NCBI GenBank assembly: GCA_964574215.1
Contig: CAZNLR010000002.1
Coordinates: 1-64,000 of the forward strand
Length of the DNA stretch: 64,000 nt
Direction of reading: 5' to 3'
Source: GCA-2725625 sp964574215
GTDB lineage: Bacteria > Pseudomonadota > Alphaproteobacteria > Rhodospirillales > UBA2165
In this document: positions 39,280-47,656 of the stretch, one piece after another
Position numbering within the stretch: position 1 is the first letter of the stretch
Layout of the letters: each line of letters opens with the position of its first letter
Notes under the pieces: generated by a model
Told to the model about the DNA's origin: nothing
The model's database searches: none
What the model saw: the letters and a program-made list of their open reading frames with translations, nothing else
Made by a program: the position numbers and the translations under genes

Positions 39280-42117
39280 CTAAAAGACTTGATACCGATC
39301 CGGATCGCCGGTTTCTTCGCGAAGTAAATTTATTTCTTTTTTCAGTTCGATCATCTTAAGCTCCCGCCCGACGGCGACTTTGTTGAAACTCTCCGCTTCT
39401 TTCATTTTTAGGCGCAGTTCATCCTCCGCTTTCTTTCGGATGGTGATGTCATTATAGGTCCTGACATAACCGCCGCTATCCAACGGGATATGGGTAATAA
39501 AATACACCCGCCCGTCCGGAATTTCCCGTTCCCAGCTGCCGGCTTTGTTGTCTTTGATGGTTCGTAACGACGCCTCGATGGATTCATCGTCCGCGCCAAT
39601 AGAATTCAGGTATTCTCTCGTCCACTCTTCGAAATTGGTGAAATCGCCAATGGCGAACCCAATCTGGTCTTCAAAAAAATTATTGAAAGCCAGGATGGTG
39701 CCGTCTTCATCCACCATGATCACTCCCTGTCCGACATTTTCCAATGTGGCCTCGATGATTTCTTTCTGACGTTGTTGGACGGCTTCCGCCTCTTTCAGTT
39801 CCGTAATATCGGCGCGGATGCCGGCAATACCGCCGCTTCCCGTGCGGCGTTCGCGCACCAACATCCATCTGCCGTCGGCCATCTGCTGATGAACGCCGAT
39901 ACCTGACGGATTGCGGTGGTGATCCATTCTTTCTTTCTTGATTTCTTCTTTGTCCCGTTCGGCGGTTACACCGCCATATTGCTCCCGAGCCAGGCCCGTA
40001 TCGATCAACTCTTCAAAGGTGATCCCGGGAAGGATAATATCGGCAATAGTTGGGAACAGACTTCTGTATTGTTCGTTGCAAATGACCAGGCGGTCGTCGG
40101 CGTCGTAAATCACGAAACCTTCGGATATGCTTTCGATCGCATCTCGTAATACTATTTCCTTTTCCGCCGACGCCTCATTGGCTTCTTCCAGTGCCTTCTC
40201 TTGTTCTAAGCGCTCACTGATATCGTATAGCCAAGCCAACGTCGCTTTTTGTCCCTTGAAGATAAAGGGGTAAACCGAAAGGAGTGTCCAAAACTCCTCA
40301 CCGTTCTCGCGGACCAGACGCACCTCGGCATCGGTAATGCTCCCTTCATTGTTCAGCCGTTCCATTAATTTGGTGCGCTCATCGCCGTCGGCATAGAAAT
40401 CGGCTGTATTGAGCGACATGAATTTATCACGTTCTTTGTAACCGAGAAGTTCAATGAACCGGTCATTGGCGAATACCGGTTTACCCTTTACTGAAATGCC
40501 CACCCCCACCGAACTGGATTGGAGAATTTCACGCATTTGGGATTCGCTATCTTTAATTTCGGTGATGTCGAATATCCAGTTGATCAAACCTTTCTGTCCT
40601 TCGAACTCTATGGGGTACAGAGAGAACAACGACCAAAACGTACTGCCGTCCTTGCGTTTGACCAGAATTTCCTCGTCGCTGATAAATTTATCCTGATCCA
40701 ACCGAGCCAGTAGTCTTTCCTGATCTTTTGGATCGGCGTAGGCGTCGATTGTCGGCGCCGCGTAATATTCCTCTAAATTCCCGTAGCCTCGCATCTCGAC
40801 AATTTTCGCGTTTCCGTAGATGGCCTTGCCGTTGACTGAAATTCCCACTCCTGCCGGACTCGTCTCGAATATAGCCCGCAGTCTATTTTCGGCATTCTTA
40901 ATTTGAGTAATATCCGTAATCCAGAAGACGACAGCATTCTGACCTTCAAAATGCACCGGATCCAAAGAGAGCAGAGCCCAGAATACGGTTCCGTCCCGGC
41001 GATTAATCTGGATTTCCGCGTCGCTTACCCGTTTGTCTTTCTCGAACTGCTTGAGCAATTTCTCACGGTCGGACGGATTGGCGTAAAATTTCTCCGGCAG
41101 GGTATGGATAAACTCTTCTTCGCTGCCAAAACCCATCATTTCGATAAGTTTGGCATTGGCGTATACCGGGACGCCGCCGATGTTGACACCGACGCCCGCG
41201 GAACTCGAATTCATTAATTCCCTCAACTGTGTTTCGCTTTCGTGAATCTGTCTTTCCGCTTTACTGCGCTCGGAAATTTCCGAACTCAAATGTTCGGCTC
41301 TTTCATCCGCAATGCGTTTCAAATTGCTGACGAGATGAACCAACGCGCCGAGGGCCAGGGCAGTTACTAAGCCGAAAACCAGGACGAAATACTGTGAGAT
41401 TCCCACCGCCTGAACGGCGTTTAAAGCCTGCCAAAGGCTTACCGTGATGGTCAGCGTACCGATGGCAATGACGTAGGAAAACCACAAGGGAAGCATTGCT
41501 TCCTGGTGTAGATCCTTGCTCCAGGCATAGGAAATCAATCCGATTCCCAGAAACAAAAAGCCGACGGATGTGTGGATTGCCATACGTGTAAGGTTCCCCC
41601 AACCGTAGGCGGTTTCCAGATTGGTGGCGTATCCGGCGGCGGCAATAGATCCCAGGCCAAAAGTGAGCGCACCAAGAACGCCGACGATAGCAAACATCAC
41701 TTTTCTGGTATCGGATTTAACGACGATCAGCAGAGCAATGCCGGTGATGGCAAAGGACAAAGCCGTATTCGGCGCCATTCTGCCCGGATTGGACGTCGCG
41801 GTGGTGACATAGTGTTCCATCAGCAATTGGTCGATTCCGAGATCGATGCGAAATCCGTATTCCGCCAGGGTTAGTAAACCGATGAGGGCCACCAGGGTTC
41901 CGCATAGCTGGGCGGGCCGCAGATAGTGAAATATTGCGAACAGAAGCCCGGCCCCCGATAACAGAAATCCCAGGGCCGTGTTATATTGCATGGGCACGAA
42001 GGCAGGTGAAACTTGGATCAACAGTGTGTTGTGGGTGTACCACCCCACCAATACGACCGTACCCAACAGCGTAGGCAATATCCCGAATGTCAAAGTGAAT
42101 AACCGGATTTTGGGCAT
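39280..42117 (-). CDS. Large membrane multi-PAS protein without recognisable output domain
   Basis: 945 residues. Residues 1-265 hold about eight membrane helices built from a unit seen three times (YNTALGFLLSGAGLL, PNTALSFAITGIALL, HTSVGFLFLGIGLI), suggesting internal triplication. A coiled coil (265-290) leads to three closely related tandem PAS domains (starting near 292, 415 and 535, each with a SAGVGV/SPAGVGI/SSVGVGI start) and two different PAS domains (near 665 and 790). The end is a short coiled coil with ELKMIELKKEIN. There is no histidine kinase, GGDEF, EAL, phosphatase or receiver domain. It probably works by protein-protein contact with a kinase, perhaps one of the two nearby. What it senses is unknown. 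Confidence 0.85.
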   Translation of the reverse strand: MPKIRLFTLTFGILPTLLGTVVLVGWYTHNTLLIQVSPAFVPMQYNTALGFLLSGAGLLFAIFHYLRPAQLCGTLVALIGLLTLAEYGFRIDLGIDQLLMEHYVTTATSNPGRMAPNTALSFAITGIALLIVVKSDTRKVMFAIVGVLGALTFGLGSIAAAGYATNLETAYGWGNLTRMAIHTSVGFLFLGIGLISYAWSKDLHQEAMLPLWFSYVIAIGTLTITVSLWQALNAVQAVGISQYFVLVFGLVTALALGALVHLVSNLKRIADERAEHLSSEISERSKAERQIHESETQLRELMNSSSAGVGVNIGGVPVYANAKLIEMMGFGSEEEFIHTLPEKFYANPSDREKLLKQFEKDKRVSDAEIQINRRDGTVFWALLSLDPVHFEGQNAVVFWITDITQIKNAENRLRAIFETSPAGVGISVNGKAIYGNAKIVEMRGYGNLEEYYAAPTIDAYADPKDQERLLARLDQDKFISDEEILVKRKDGSTFWSLFSLYPIEFEGQKGLINWIFDITEIKDSESQMREILQSSSVGVGISVKGKPVFANDRFIELLGYKERDKFMSLNTADFYADGDERTKLMERLNNEGSITDAEVRLVRENGEEFWTLLSVYPFIFKGQKATLAWLYDISERLEQEKALEEANEASAEKEIVLRDAIESISEGFVIYDADDRLVICNEQYRSLFPTIADIILPGITFEELIDTGLAREQYGGVTAERDKEEIKKERMDHHRNPSGIGVHQQMADGRWMLVRERRTGSGGIAGIRADITELKEAEAVQQRQKEIIEATLENVGQGVIMVDEDGTILAFNNFFEDQIGFAIGDFTNFEEWTREYLNSIGADDESIEASLRTIKDNKAGSWEREIPDGRVYFITHIPLDSGGYVRTYNDITIRKKAEDELRLKMKEAESFNKVAVGRELKMIELKKEINLLREETGDPDRYQVF

Positions 42118-42333
42118 TGATCCGTCCCCAAGATTTCAATAATTCGTGTCTTTTAACCCAGCGTGACGCATCTATTTTCGGCGTCAAAGTTTACGTAGAA
42201 AGTCTAGTCGGTCTTCATTCCAACAGAAAGTAGATTGTACCGGTAGTTATATGAGACAAATAGAGCTAGCACCCTGGAATTTCAACTTTCGGTCGCCTAT
42301 TCAGTCACCAGGGAAATCCGGCGCCACGGCAAA

Positions 42334-43800
42334 TCAGAAAATTTCGAAATACTCTTTATGCTCCCAGTCGGTCACCGTCGAGAAAAAGCGAGAAATTTCG
42401 GCTTCCTTGATATGCAGTATGTAGTCGATGAACTGTTGGCCGAATTTGTCCGCGTACAGGGTGTCCTCCCGCAAGGCAAACAAAGCATCCAATAGACTAC
42501 GGGGCAGGGGTGTCGCCTCGGTGTCATAGGGCGCATCGACGGGTATGGCCGGTTTTAGTTTTCTATGTATACCGTCCAGCCCTGCGTAAATCTGCGACGC
42601 CATATAGAGATACGGATTGGCTGCCGGTTCCCCCACCCGGTTTTCAATGCGTGAACCCGTATCGTCGGCGCCGCTGACCACGCGCAGCATGGCGCCCCGA
42701 TTGTCGCGGCCCCACAGGGCCCGGTCCGGTGCCAGGGAATAGGGCTGGAAGCGCTTATAGCCGTTGATGGTCGGGGTCGAGAATACCGACGCGCTGCGGG
42801 CGTGTTCGAGCAGACCGGCGACAAACTGTCTGCCCAAAGGAGACAGTATTTCGCTGTCGGTTTTGGGAATGAAGGCGTTTTTGCCGGTTTTTTTGTGTTG
42901 CAGGCTCTGGTGCAGGTGCCAGCCGCTGGAAAACAGATTGGGCAAGTTGGGGCGGCACATGAAAGTGGCGTGCAAGCCATTGCGGTGGGCAACCTGTTTT
43001 ACGGCGCTGCGAAACAGCACCATGGTGTCGGCGGGATCGAGTCCGGTCCCCGGATCGAAGGTTATTTCCACCTGGCTCGGCCCGAACTCGACTTCGACCG
43101 TTCTAACCGGCAGATCCAGATCCACCAGGTTGCGGCGTATTTTTTCCAGCGACGGTTCAAGCTCGTCCATGCGCTGTTCGGTCAGGTATTGGAACCCATG
43201 CGCCAGGAGGCTGACCGTCGGCGGTTCCGCCGGCTGTCCCGCCTGTTCCGGTTTAAGGCTGGGGTCCTCGAGTTTGAACAAATGGAACTCGACTTCCAGA
43301 CCGGCGATATAATCATATCCCTCGTTGCCCAGTTCAGCCAACGCGTCCCGCAGAATTTGGCGGGTAGAGAAGGGGACCGGTTTACCGTTGGGAAAGTATA
43401 TATCGCACAGTATCCAACCGGTTTTCTCGGCCCAGGGCAGGATTTTGAAAGTCGTCGGATCGGGCACCATGATGAAATCGCCGCCGCCAGTCATCTCCTC
43501 CATGCCAAAGCCACCCCCTTCCGAAAACCAGGGATAGACGGTCTTATGGGAGGTGTCCTTGGCCAGCAGGGTCGTTACCATGGCGCAACCGTTGCGCAAG
43601 GCCACCGGCAACTCCCGGGCGACAATTGTCTTGCCGCGCAAAATACCGTGCTGGTCGGCGAAGGAAAGCCGCACGGCTTCAAGATCGTATTCCTCGGACA
43701 GTTTCTCGATGCGCGCCGCCTCTTCGGCTTGCTCCTCGTTCCAAAGGTCGTACCGCTCCACGAAACTTGCGCGTCCCATGCTGCCGTTATTTGTTTTCAT
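42334..43800 (-). CDS. Glutamine-synthetase-family ligase (gamma-glutamyl-amine/anilide synthase-like)
   Basis: 488 residues. The glutamine synthetase core is present: E-x-E metal ligands in GLEVEFHLF near residue 170, SSGWHLHQSL near residue 292, NGYKRFQPYSLAPD near residue 340 and ENRVGEPAANPYLYMA near residue 388. The length and divergent N-terminus set it apart from the housekeeping type I enzyme and fit the branch that ligates glutamate to amines (polyamines, isopropylamine, aniline). Its gene is 30 bp downstream of a Rieske oxygenase gene in one operon. In aniline-type pathways such a pair first glutamylates and then oxidises the amine; that it does so here is inference. Confidence 0.88.
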   Translation of the reverse strand: MKTNNGSMGRASFVERYDLWNEEQAEEAARIEKLSEEYDLEAVRLSFADQHGILRGKTIVARELPVALRNGCAMVTTLLAKDTSHKTVYPWFSEGGGFGMEEMTGGGDFIMVPDPTTFKILPWAEKTGWILCDIYFPNGKPVPFSTRQILRDALAELGNEGYDYIAGLEVEFHLFKLEDPSLKPEQAGQPAEPPTVSLLAHGFQYLTEQRMDELEPSLEKIRRNLVDLDLPVRTVEVEFGPSQVEITFDPGTGLDPADTMVLFRSAVKQVAHRNGLHATFMCRPNLPNLFSSGWHLHQSLQHKKTGKNAFIPKTDSEILSPLGRQFVAGLLEHARSASVFSTPTINGYKRFQPYSLAPDRALWGRDNRGAMLRVVSGADDTGSRIENRVGEPAANPYLYMASQIYAGLDGIHRKLKPAIPVDAPYDTEATPLPRSLLDALFALREDTLYADKFGQQFIDYILHIKEAEISRFFSTVTDWEHKEYFEIF

Positions 43801-43830
43801 AATTTTTCGTCCCGAGTTCGTCGAGCCACA

Positions 43831-45156
43831 CTACCAGCCTTTGGCCCAGGCAGATTTGTTGCGTCGCACGCTGTCGTGTTGCTTCCATTCCGACTGCCAG
43901 TTGGCGGTTGGGGCTATGGTATCGATGGCTATGGGCCCTTTGAAATTGACGGCGTCTTGGCTGTTCAGGAACATGGGCGGTTCGGCCCCTTGGCAAACCT
44001 TATCGATCGCCTGCAGCAGCATACGGCGATTGGCGATGATGGCTTTGTCTGAGGCGCCCAGATGTTCCACGGTCCGATCCTGAATAGCGCCGATGGATTC
44101 AACGGCCCATTGATCGTGAATGTTGATATCCTTGCCCATCCCAGTATAGGTCTGGGTGCGCTGTTCCTCGGCGTCGAAGCCGTAATCGTTGCTTTTGTTC
44201 CGCTTCGACCGGTAGTCCGGCAGGCTGTAGGTCTCAAGCCGTTGCCGCCGCATGGCATCTTTGTCGACTTTTTCGTCAAAGGCCGAGAATATGGCATACC
44301 AGTAACAGGTTTCGTCGTCGATCGGCACATGCCACTGGGTAATGGTCATATCGTGACTCATGGGAATGACGATGGCGTTGGGGAACATCATATTGGTGAT
44401 GCGGACATGGGTGTCGGACTCCCCTAGGTCCCGGAGCGCGAAGATACGCAATCCGTATTCGGTTTCCTCCACATCAATCCGAGGGCACGGATTTTCCCGT
44501 AGTATCTTGGTGGGTGCGACAGTATCGTCGGCGGTCGCAGCCCTGAACTGTTTGCCGTAGCCGTCGGCGGTATCTTCATCTTCAAAAAAGCGATGCAGAA
44601 AAGAGGCGTGCGCGGGATCAATGCCCACTTCCAGGGCCTGCAACCAGTTGCATTCCATCAAACCCTTGAAGGCAAAGGTGAATTCATCCGGAGCCACGAA
44701 GCAATCGAAATCAGGCAGTACCGGCGGTTCATTTTCGTCGTCGCGTGGCCCCATATAAGCAAAGACAATGCCGTTTCGCTCTACACACGGATAGGAAAGG
44801 TGTTTGACCTTGGTGTGAAAGTTGCTGTCGGATGGTTCGGCGGGCTGCTCCAAACAGTTTCCTTCAACATCGAACAGCCAACCATGTAGGGCGCAACGAA
44901 GTCCGCCATCTTCCAGCCGGCCGAAACAAAGATCAACGCCGCGATGGGGACAATGCCTGCCAACCAGTCCATACCGGCCTAGATCGTCCCTGAATAAAAT
45001 CAGATCCTCGCCCATTAGCGAGACGTTTTTTAGGGGCCGGTTATCGGACAGTTCTTCGGTCAACGCCGCCGGCTGCCAGTAGCGGCGCATAAGATTACCG
45101 CCCGACGTGTCCTTGCCTGTTCGGGTTACCAGCTCATTTTGTTCCTTGGTCAACAT
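43831..45156 (-). CDS. Rieske-type ring-hydroxylating oxygenase, phthalate/vanillate-type alpha subunit
   Basis: 441 residues. The Rieske cluster ligands are C69 and H71 (RHCPHRGVD) and C88 and H91 (RCALHGW). The mononuclear iron site is NWLQALEVGIDPAHASFLH, with D180, H183 and H188. The N-terminus MLTKEQNELVTRTGKDTSGG and the overall plan match the phthalate 4,5-dioxygenase group, which has only an alpha subunit and needs a separate reductase. No reductase or ferredoxin gene is in the window. It is the first gene of an operon with the glutamine-synthetase-like gene. The substrate is unknown; demethylation, hydroxylation and dioxygenation are all possible. Confidence 0.9.
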   Translation of the reverse strand: MLTKEQNELVTRTGKDTSGGNLMRRYWQPAALTEELSDNRPLKNVSLMGEDLILFRDDLGRYGLVGRHCPHRGVDLCFGRLEDGGLRCALHGWLFDVEGNCLEQPAEPSDSNFHTKVKHLSYPCVERNGIVFAYMGPRDDENEPPVLPDFDCFVAPDEFTFAFKGLMECNWLQALEVGIDPAHASFLHRFFEDEDTADGYGKQFRAATADDTVAPTKILRENPCPRIDVEETEYGLRIFALRDLGESDTHVRITNMMFPNAIVIPMSHDMTITQWHVPIDDETCYWYAIFSAFDEKVDKDAMRRQRLETYSLPDYRSKRNKSNDYGFDAEEQRTQTYTGMGKDINIHDQWAVESIGAIQDRTVEHLGASDKAIIANRRMLLQAIDKVCQGAEPPMFLNSQDAVNFKGPIAIDTIAPTANWQSEWKQHDSVRRNKSAWAKGW

Positions 45157-45258
45157 ACGAAGATCAATTCATTCCACTGCTCATTAGAATGATTACTATA
45201 AATAAATTACGTGTGGCGTGCAAATAATTAGTTGGACACTAAAACTAATTTGAAATGA

Positions 45259-47010
45259 TTATTCTGAATACGATACGGTTGAGACTATACGGTCTTGAGG
45301 GAGGGAGACGGTAACCGTCGTGCCCTCACCGAGTGCGCTCTCAATGGAAAGTTCGCCGCCATGGGCCCTGACGAGGCCAACCGACAGGGGCAGACCGAGA
45401 CCGGTGCCTTCTTCCTGGCGGGCCAGGGAACTGTCTATTTGACCGAATTTTGCCATGGCCTGATGAATTCCCTTTTCGTCCATACCTATCCCGGAATCCT
45501 GGAAAAATATATTCAACGATCGGTCCGTTTCCAGATTCGCGCCGAGTTTTATGACTCCTTTCTCAGGCGTGAATTTGACGGCGTTGGCCAGAACATTGAC
45601 AAATACCTGTTTCATTCTTCTGGGATCAATTTTTAGTCGCGTCTGCGACAAATCATTACTGGTGTCGATTATATTGATCAGTTCGATTTTTTTATTGGCT
45701 GCCCGCGGTCTAACGATTTGCAGGGACGCATCGACGATATTCTTCAAATTTTCCACTTCTTCCAGTAATTCCAGTTGACCGGCTTCCAGGGCTGATACAT
45801 CAAGAATGTCATTGATGATCTGATGAAGATGCTGACCGGACCTGAGAATACTGTCGATGTATTCCAGGTATTTATCATGACCGATGGGCCCAAAAGATTC
45901 ATCCAACATAAATTCCGCGTAGCCGATAATGGCGGTCAGGGGTGAACGCAGCTCGTGACTCATGTTGGCGAGAAATTCCGATTTCGTCCGATTGGCGATT
46001 TCCGCCGTTTTCATGGCTCCCTTAACGCTTTTTTCCGCGCGCTCCCGCTCGATGACCCGCCCCAACTGCGTGCCGATCTGATTAATCGCTTGTAACACAT
46101 TGTCCTTTTTTGGTTCGAATTTCGAACTGAAAAAGGTCAATGTTGCCGCCACTTCGCTGCCAATTCTAACGGGCGTGCATATCCCGCATTCCAGTCCGGC
46201 CTCTAAAATGTAGGGAAGAGCCAGACTGTCATTGGCTTCTACCGAAATCTTCTGATCGCTCCAAAGCGAGCCGCCTTGCATGGCGACTCGGCCGTTACCG
46301 GCTTCAACCAGCGAAATATTGGTTCTATCGACGAACTTTCTAAGTCCATCGTACTTCTCCGGATTATCCAAATGCCAAATTTTTGTGGGAATTTGAACGG
46401 GCGGATCGTCTTCAGAGACATAATAGGCGAAGCCGACCGGCCATCCCAAATAGCGGCATATATCGTCCAATGCCGATTGCAGCGCTGATTCAAAGGTGCG
46501 GGCTTCGTTGGCGGCCTGTGCCGTTTTGTGGAGGAGCGTTTGCATCTCCGAATATTCCTTGAGGGCCTGATCCGATACGATCCTTTCCGTTATCTCTCGG
46601 GTGACGCCCCGAAATCCCTGGAATACCCTTTTTTCATCAAATATGGGAACACCCTGGCTTTCCAAATATATCAGATGCCCGTCTTTGGTCGTGAAGGGCC
46701 GTTCGAAATTGCTGAACGGTTCCTGTCGCTCCAGTATTTTTCTGTATTTTTTGATGATTTCGGGATCGGTTTTTACAATTTGGGTACCGGCTCGCTGGCC
46801 CAAAAATTCTTCCGCATCGTAGCCCGTGACGGTCTCGACATTCTCGGAAACATAGATCAATTGAAAATCGGCACCGATTTCCCAATACCAGTCAGAAGCA
46901 ATTTCTACATACTGTTTGAATCGCCGATCGGCGGATGACACCGATCGCTGGTAATCGACGTTCGTAGCCGCACTTGCGGCAGGCTTTTTGGGGCTGTTGT
47001 TATCGCTCAC
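45259..47010 (-). CDS. Soluble PAS-GAF sensor histidine kinase (orphan)
   Basis: 583 residues with no membrane segment. A PAS domain with PAC motif covers residues about 30-150 (WYWEIGADFQLIYVSENVE, then GFRGVTREITER). A GAF domain covers about 165-320. HisKA carries H352 in FLANMSHELRSPLTAIIGYAE. The ATPase domain has NVLANAVKFTPEKG, FQDSGIGMDEKG and GTGLGLPLSVGLVRAHGG. There is no receiver domain and no nearby response regulator. The kinase core is closely similar to that of the kinase at 33070-34596, so the two may share a partner. The ATG has a weak ribosome site. Confidence 0.9.
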   Translation of the reverse strand: MSDNNSPKKPAASAATNVDYQRSVSSADRRFKQYVEIASDWYWEIGADFQLIYVSENVETVTGYDAEEFLGQRAGTQIVKTDPEIIKKYRKILERQEPFSNFERPFTTKDGHLIYLESQGVPIFDEKRVFQGFRGVTREITERIVSDQALKEYSEMQTLLHKTAQAANEARTFESALQSALDDICRYLGWPVGFAYYVSEDDPPVQIPTKIWHLDNPEKYDGLRKFVDRTNISLVEAGNGRVAMQGGSLWSDQKISVEANDSLALPYILEAGLECGICTPVRIGSEVAATLTFFSSKFEPKKDNVLQAINQIGTQLGRVIERERAEKSVKGAMKTAEIANRTKSEFLANMSHELRSPLTAIIGYAEFMLDESFGPIGHDKYLEYIDSILRSGQHLHQIINDILDVSALEAGQLELLEEVENLKNIVDASLQIVRPRAANKKIELINIIDTSNDLSQTRLKIDPRRMKQVFVNVLANAVKFTPEKGVIKLGANLETDRSLNIFFQDSGIGMDEKGIHQAMAKFGQIDSSLARQEEGTGLGLPLSVGLVRAHGGELSIESALGEGTTVTVSLPQDRIVSTVSYSE

Positions 47011-47201
47011 ATCTGACCCTTACCATTCAAAAGGTCGAATGGTGATTTTTTTTGCCAAATCAGAATCGAAATTCAAATGATCCCGTGCATACGATGATAT
47101 GGCGTCTAATCACAATATTGGAATGAAACCAAGCGATTCCAATCGATAAGTTGAATTTAGTGCCGAATAAAATTCAAAAATTTTACCTAATTTACTTCGA
47201 C

Positions 47202-47627
47202 TTATTCAACCACCGCGATGGCATTGATTTCCAGAAGGCAACGAGGGTCCGTTGCCAGCCGGACGATCTGTACAGTGGTGGTTGCCGGTTTTGACTCGCC
47301 GAAATATTCCGCCCAGACTTTGTTGAGAACGTCCTGCTGTTCCATATCCTTCAGAAACCTGTCGGCGACCACAATATCGGCAAAGGAAGCGCCGGCGGCT
47401 TCCAATCCGCGGCGTAAATTTTCGAGGGCGGCGCGCGCCTGGCCTTCCATGTCATCGGGCATGGAATCGAATTCTTCCGGCCGGTGCGGGTGATGATGGT
47501 AGACCGGTGCGGCGGTGACGCCGGCGCAATATATGGTTGATCCACCGGTAACTTTGATGGCGGGCGCATAGGGCATCCACATATCGGGTGCGTCGGGCCA
47601 ATGAAGATGTTCGATTTTCTTGGTCAT
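47202..47627 (-). CDS. RidA/YjgF/YER057c/UK114-family protein
   Basis: 141 residues. The family end signature is LATDPRCLLEINAIAVVE, with the arginine that binds 2-aminoacrylate-type intermediates, and TTTVQIVRL before it. The N-terminal region is longer and histidine-rich (VYHHHPHRPEEFD), unlike the short classical RidA, and resembles members found in catabolic operons. RidA proteins deaminate reactive enamines or imines. It is close to glnS and shares its direction, 29 bp after glnS, so they may be co-transcribed. Confidence 0.87.
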   Translation of the reverse strand: MTKKIEHLHWPDAPDMWMPYAPAIKVTGGSTIYCAGVTAAPVYHHHPHRPEEFDSMPDDMEGQARAALENLRRGLEAAGASFADIVVADRFLKDMEQQDVLNKVWAEYFGESKPATTTVQIVRLATDPRCLLEINAIAVVE

Positions 47628-47656
47628 TTAAATTCTCCCCATGAATTGTTTTTCGA

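Noticed and set aside
42285..42325. CCCTGG...CCAGGG hairpin downstream of the ligase gene
   Set aside because: The loop is about 30 bases and there is no T run on the minus strand, so it is not a convincing terminator.
42802..44052. 416-residue plus-strand frame opposite the ligase and Rieske genes
   Set aside because: It is antisense to two genes with intact catalytic motifs and spans their junction; no motif of its own.
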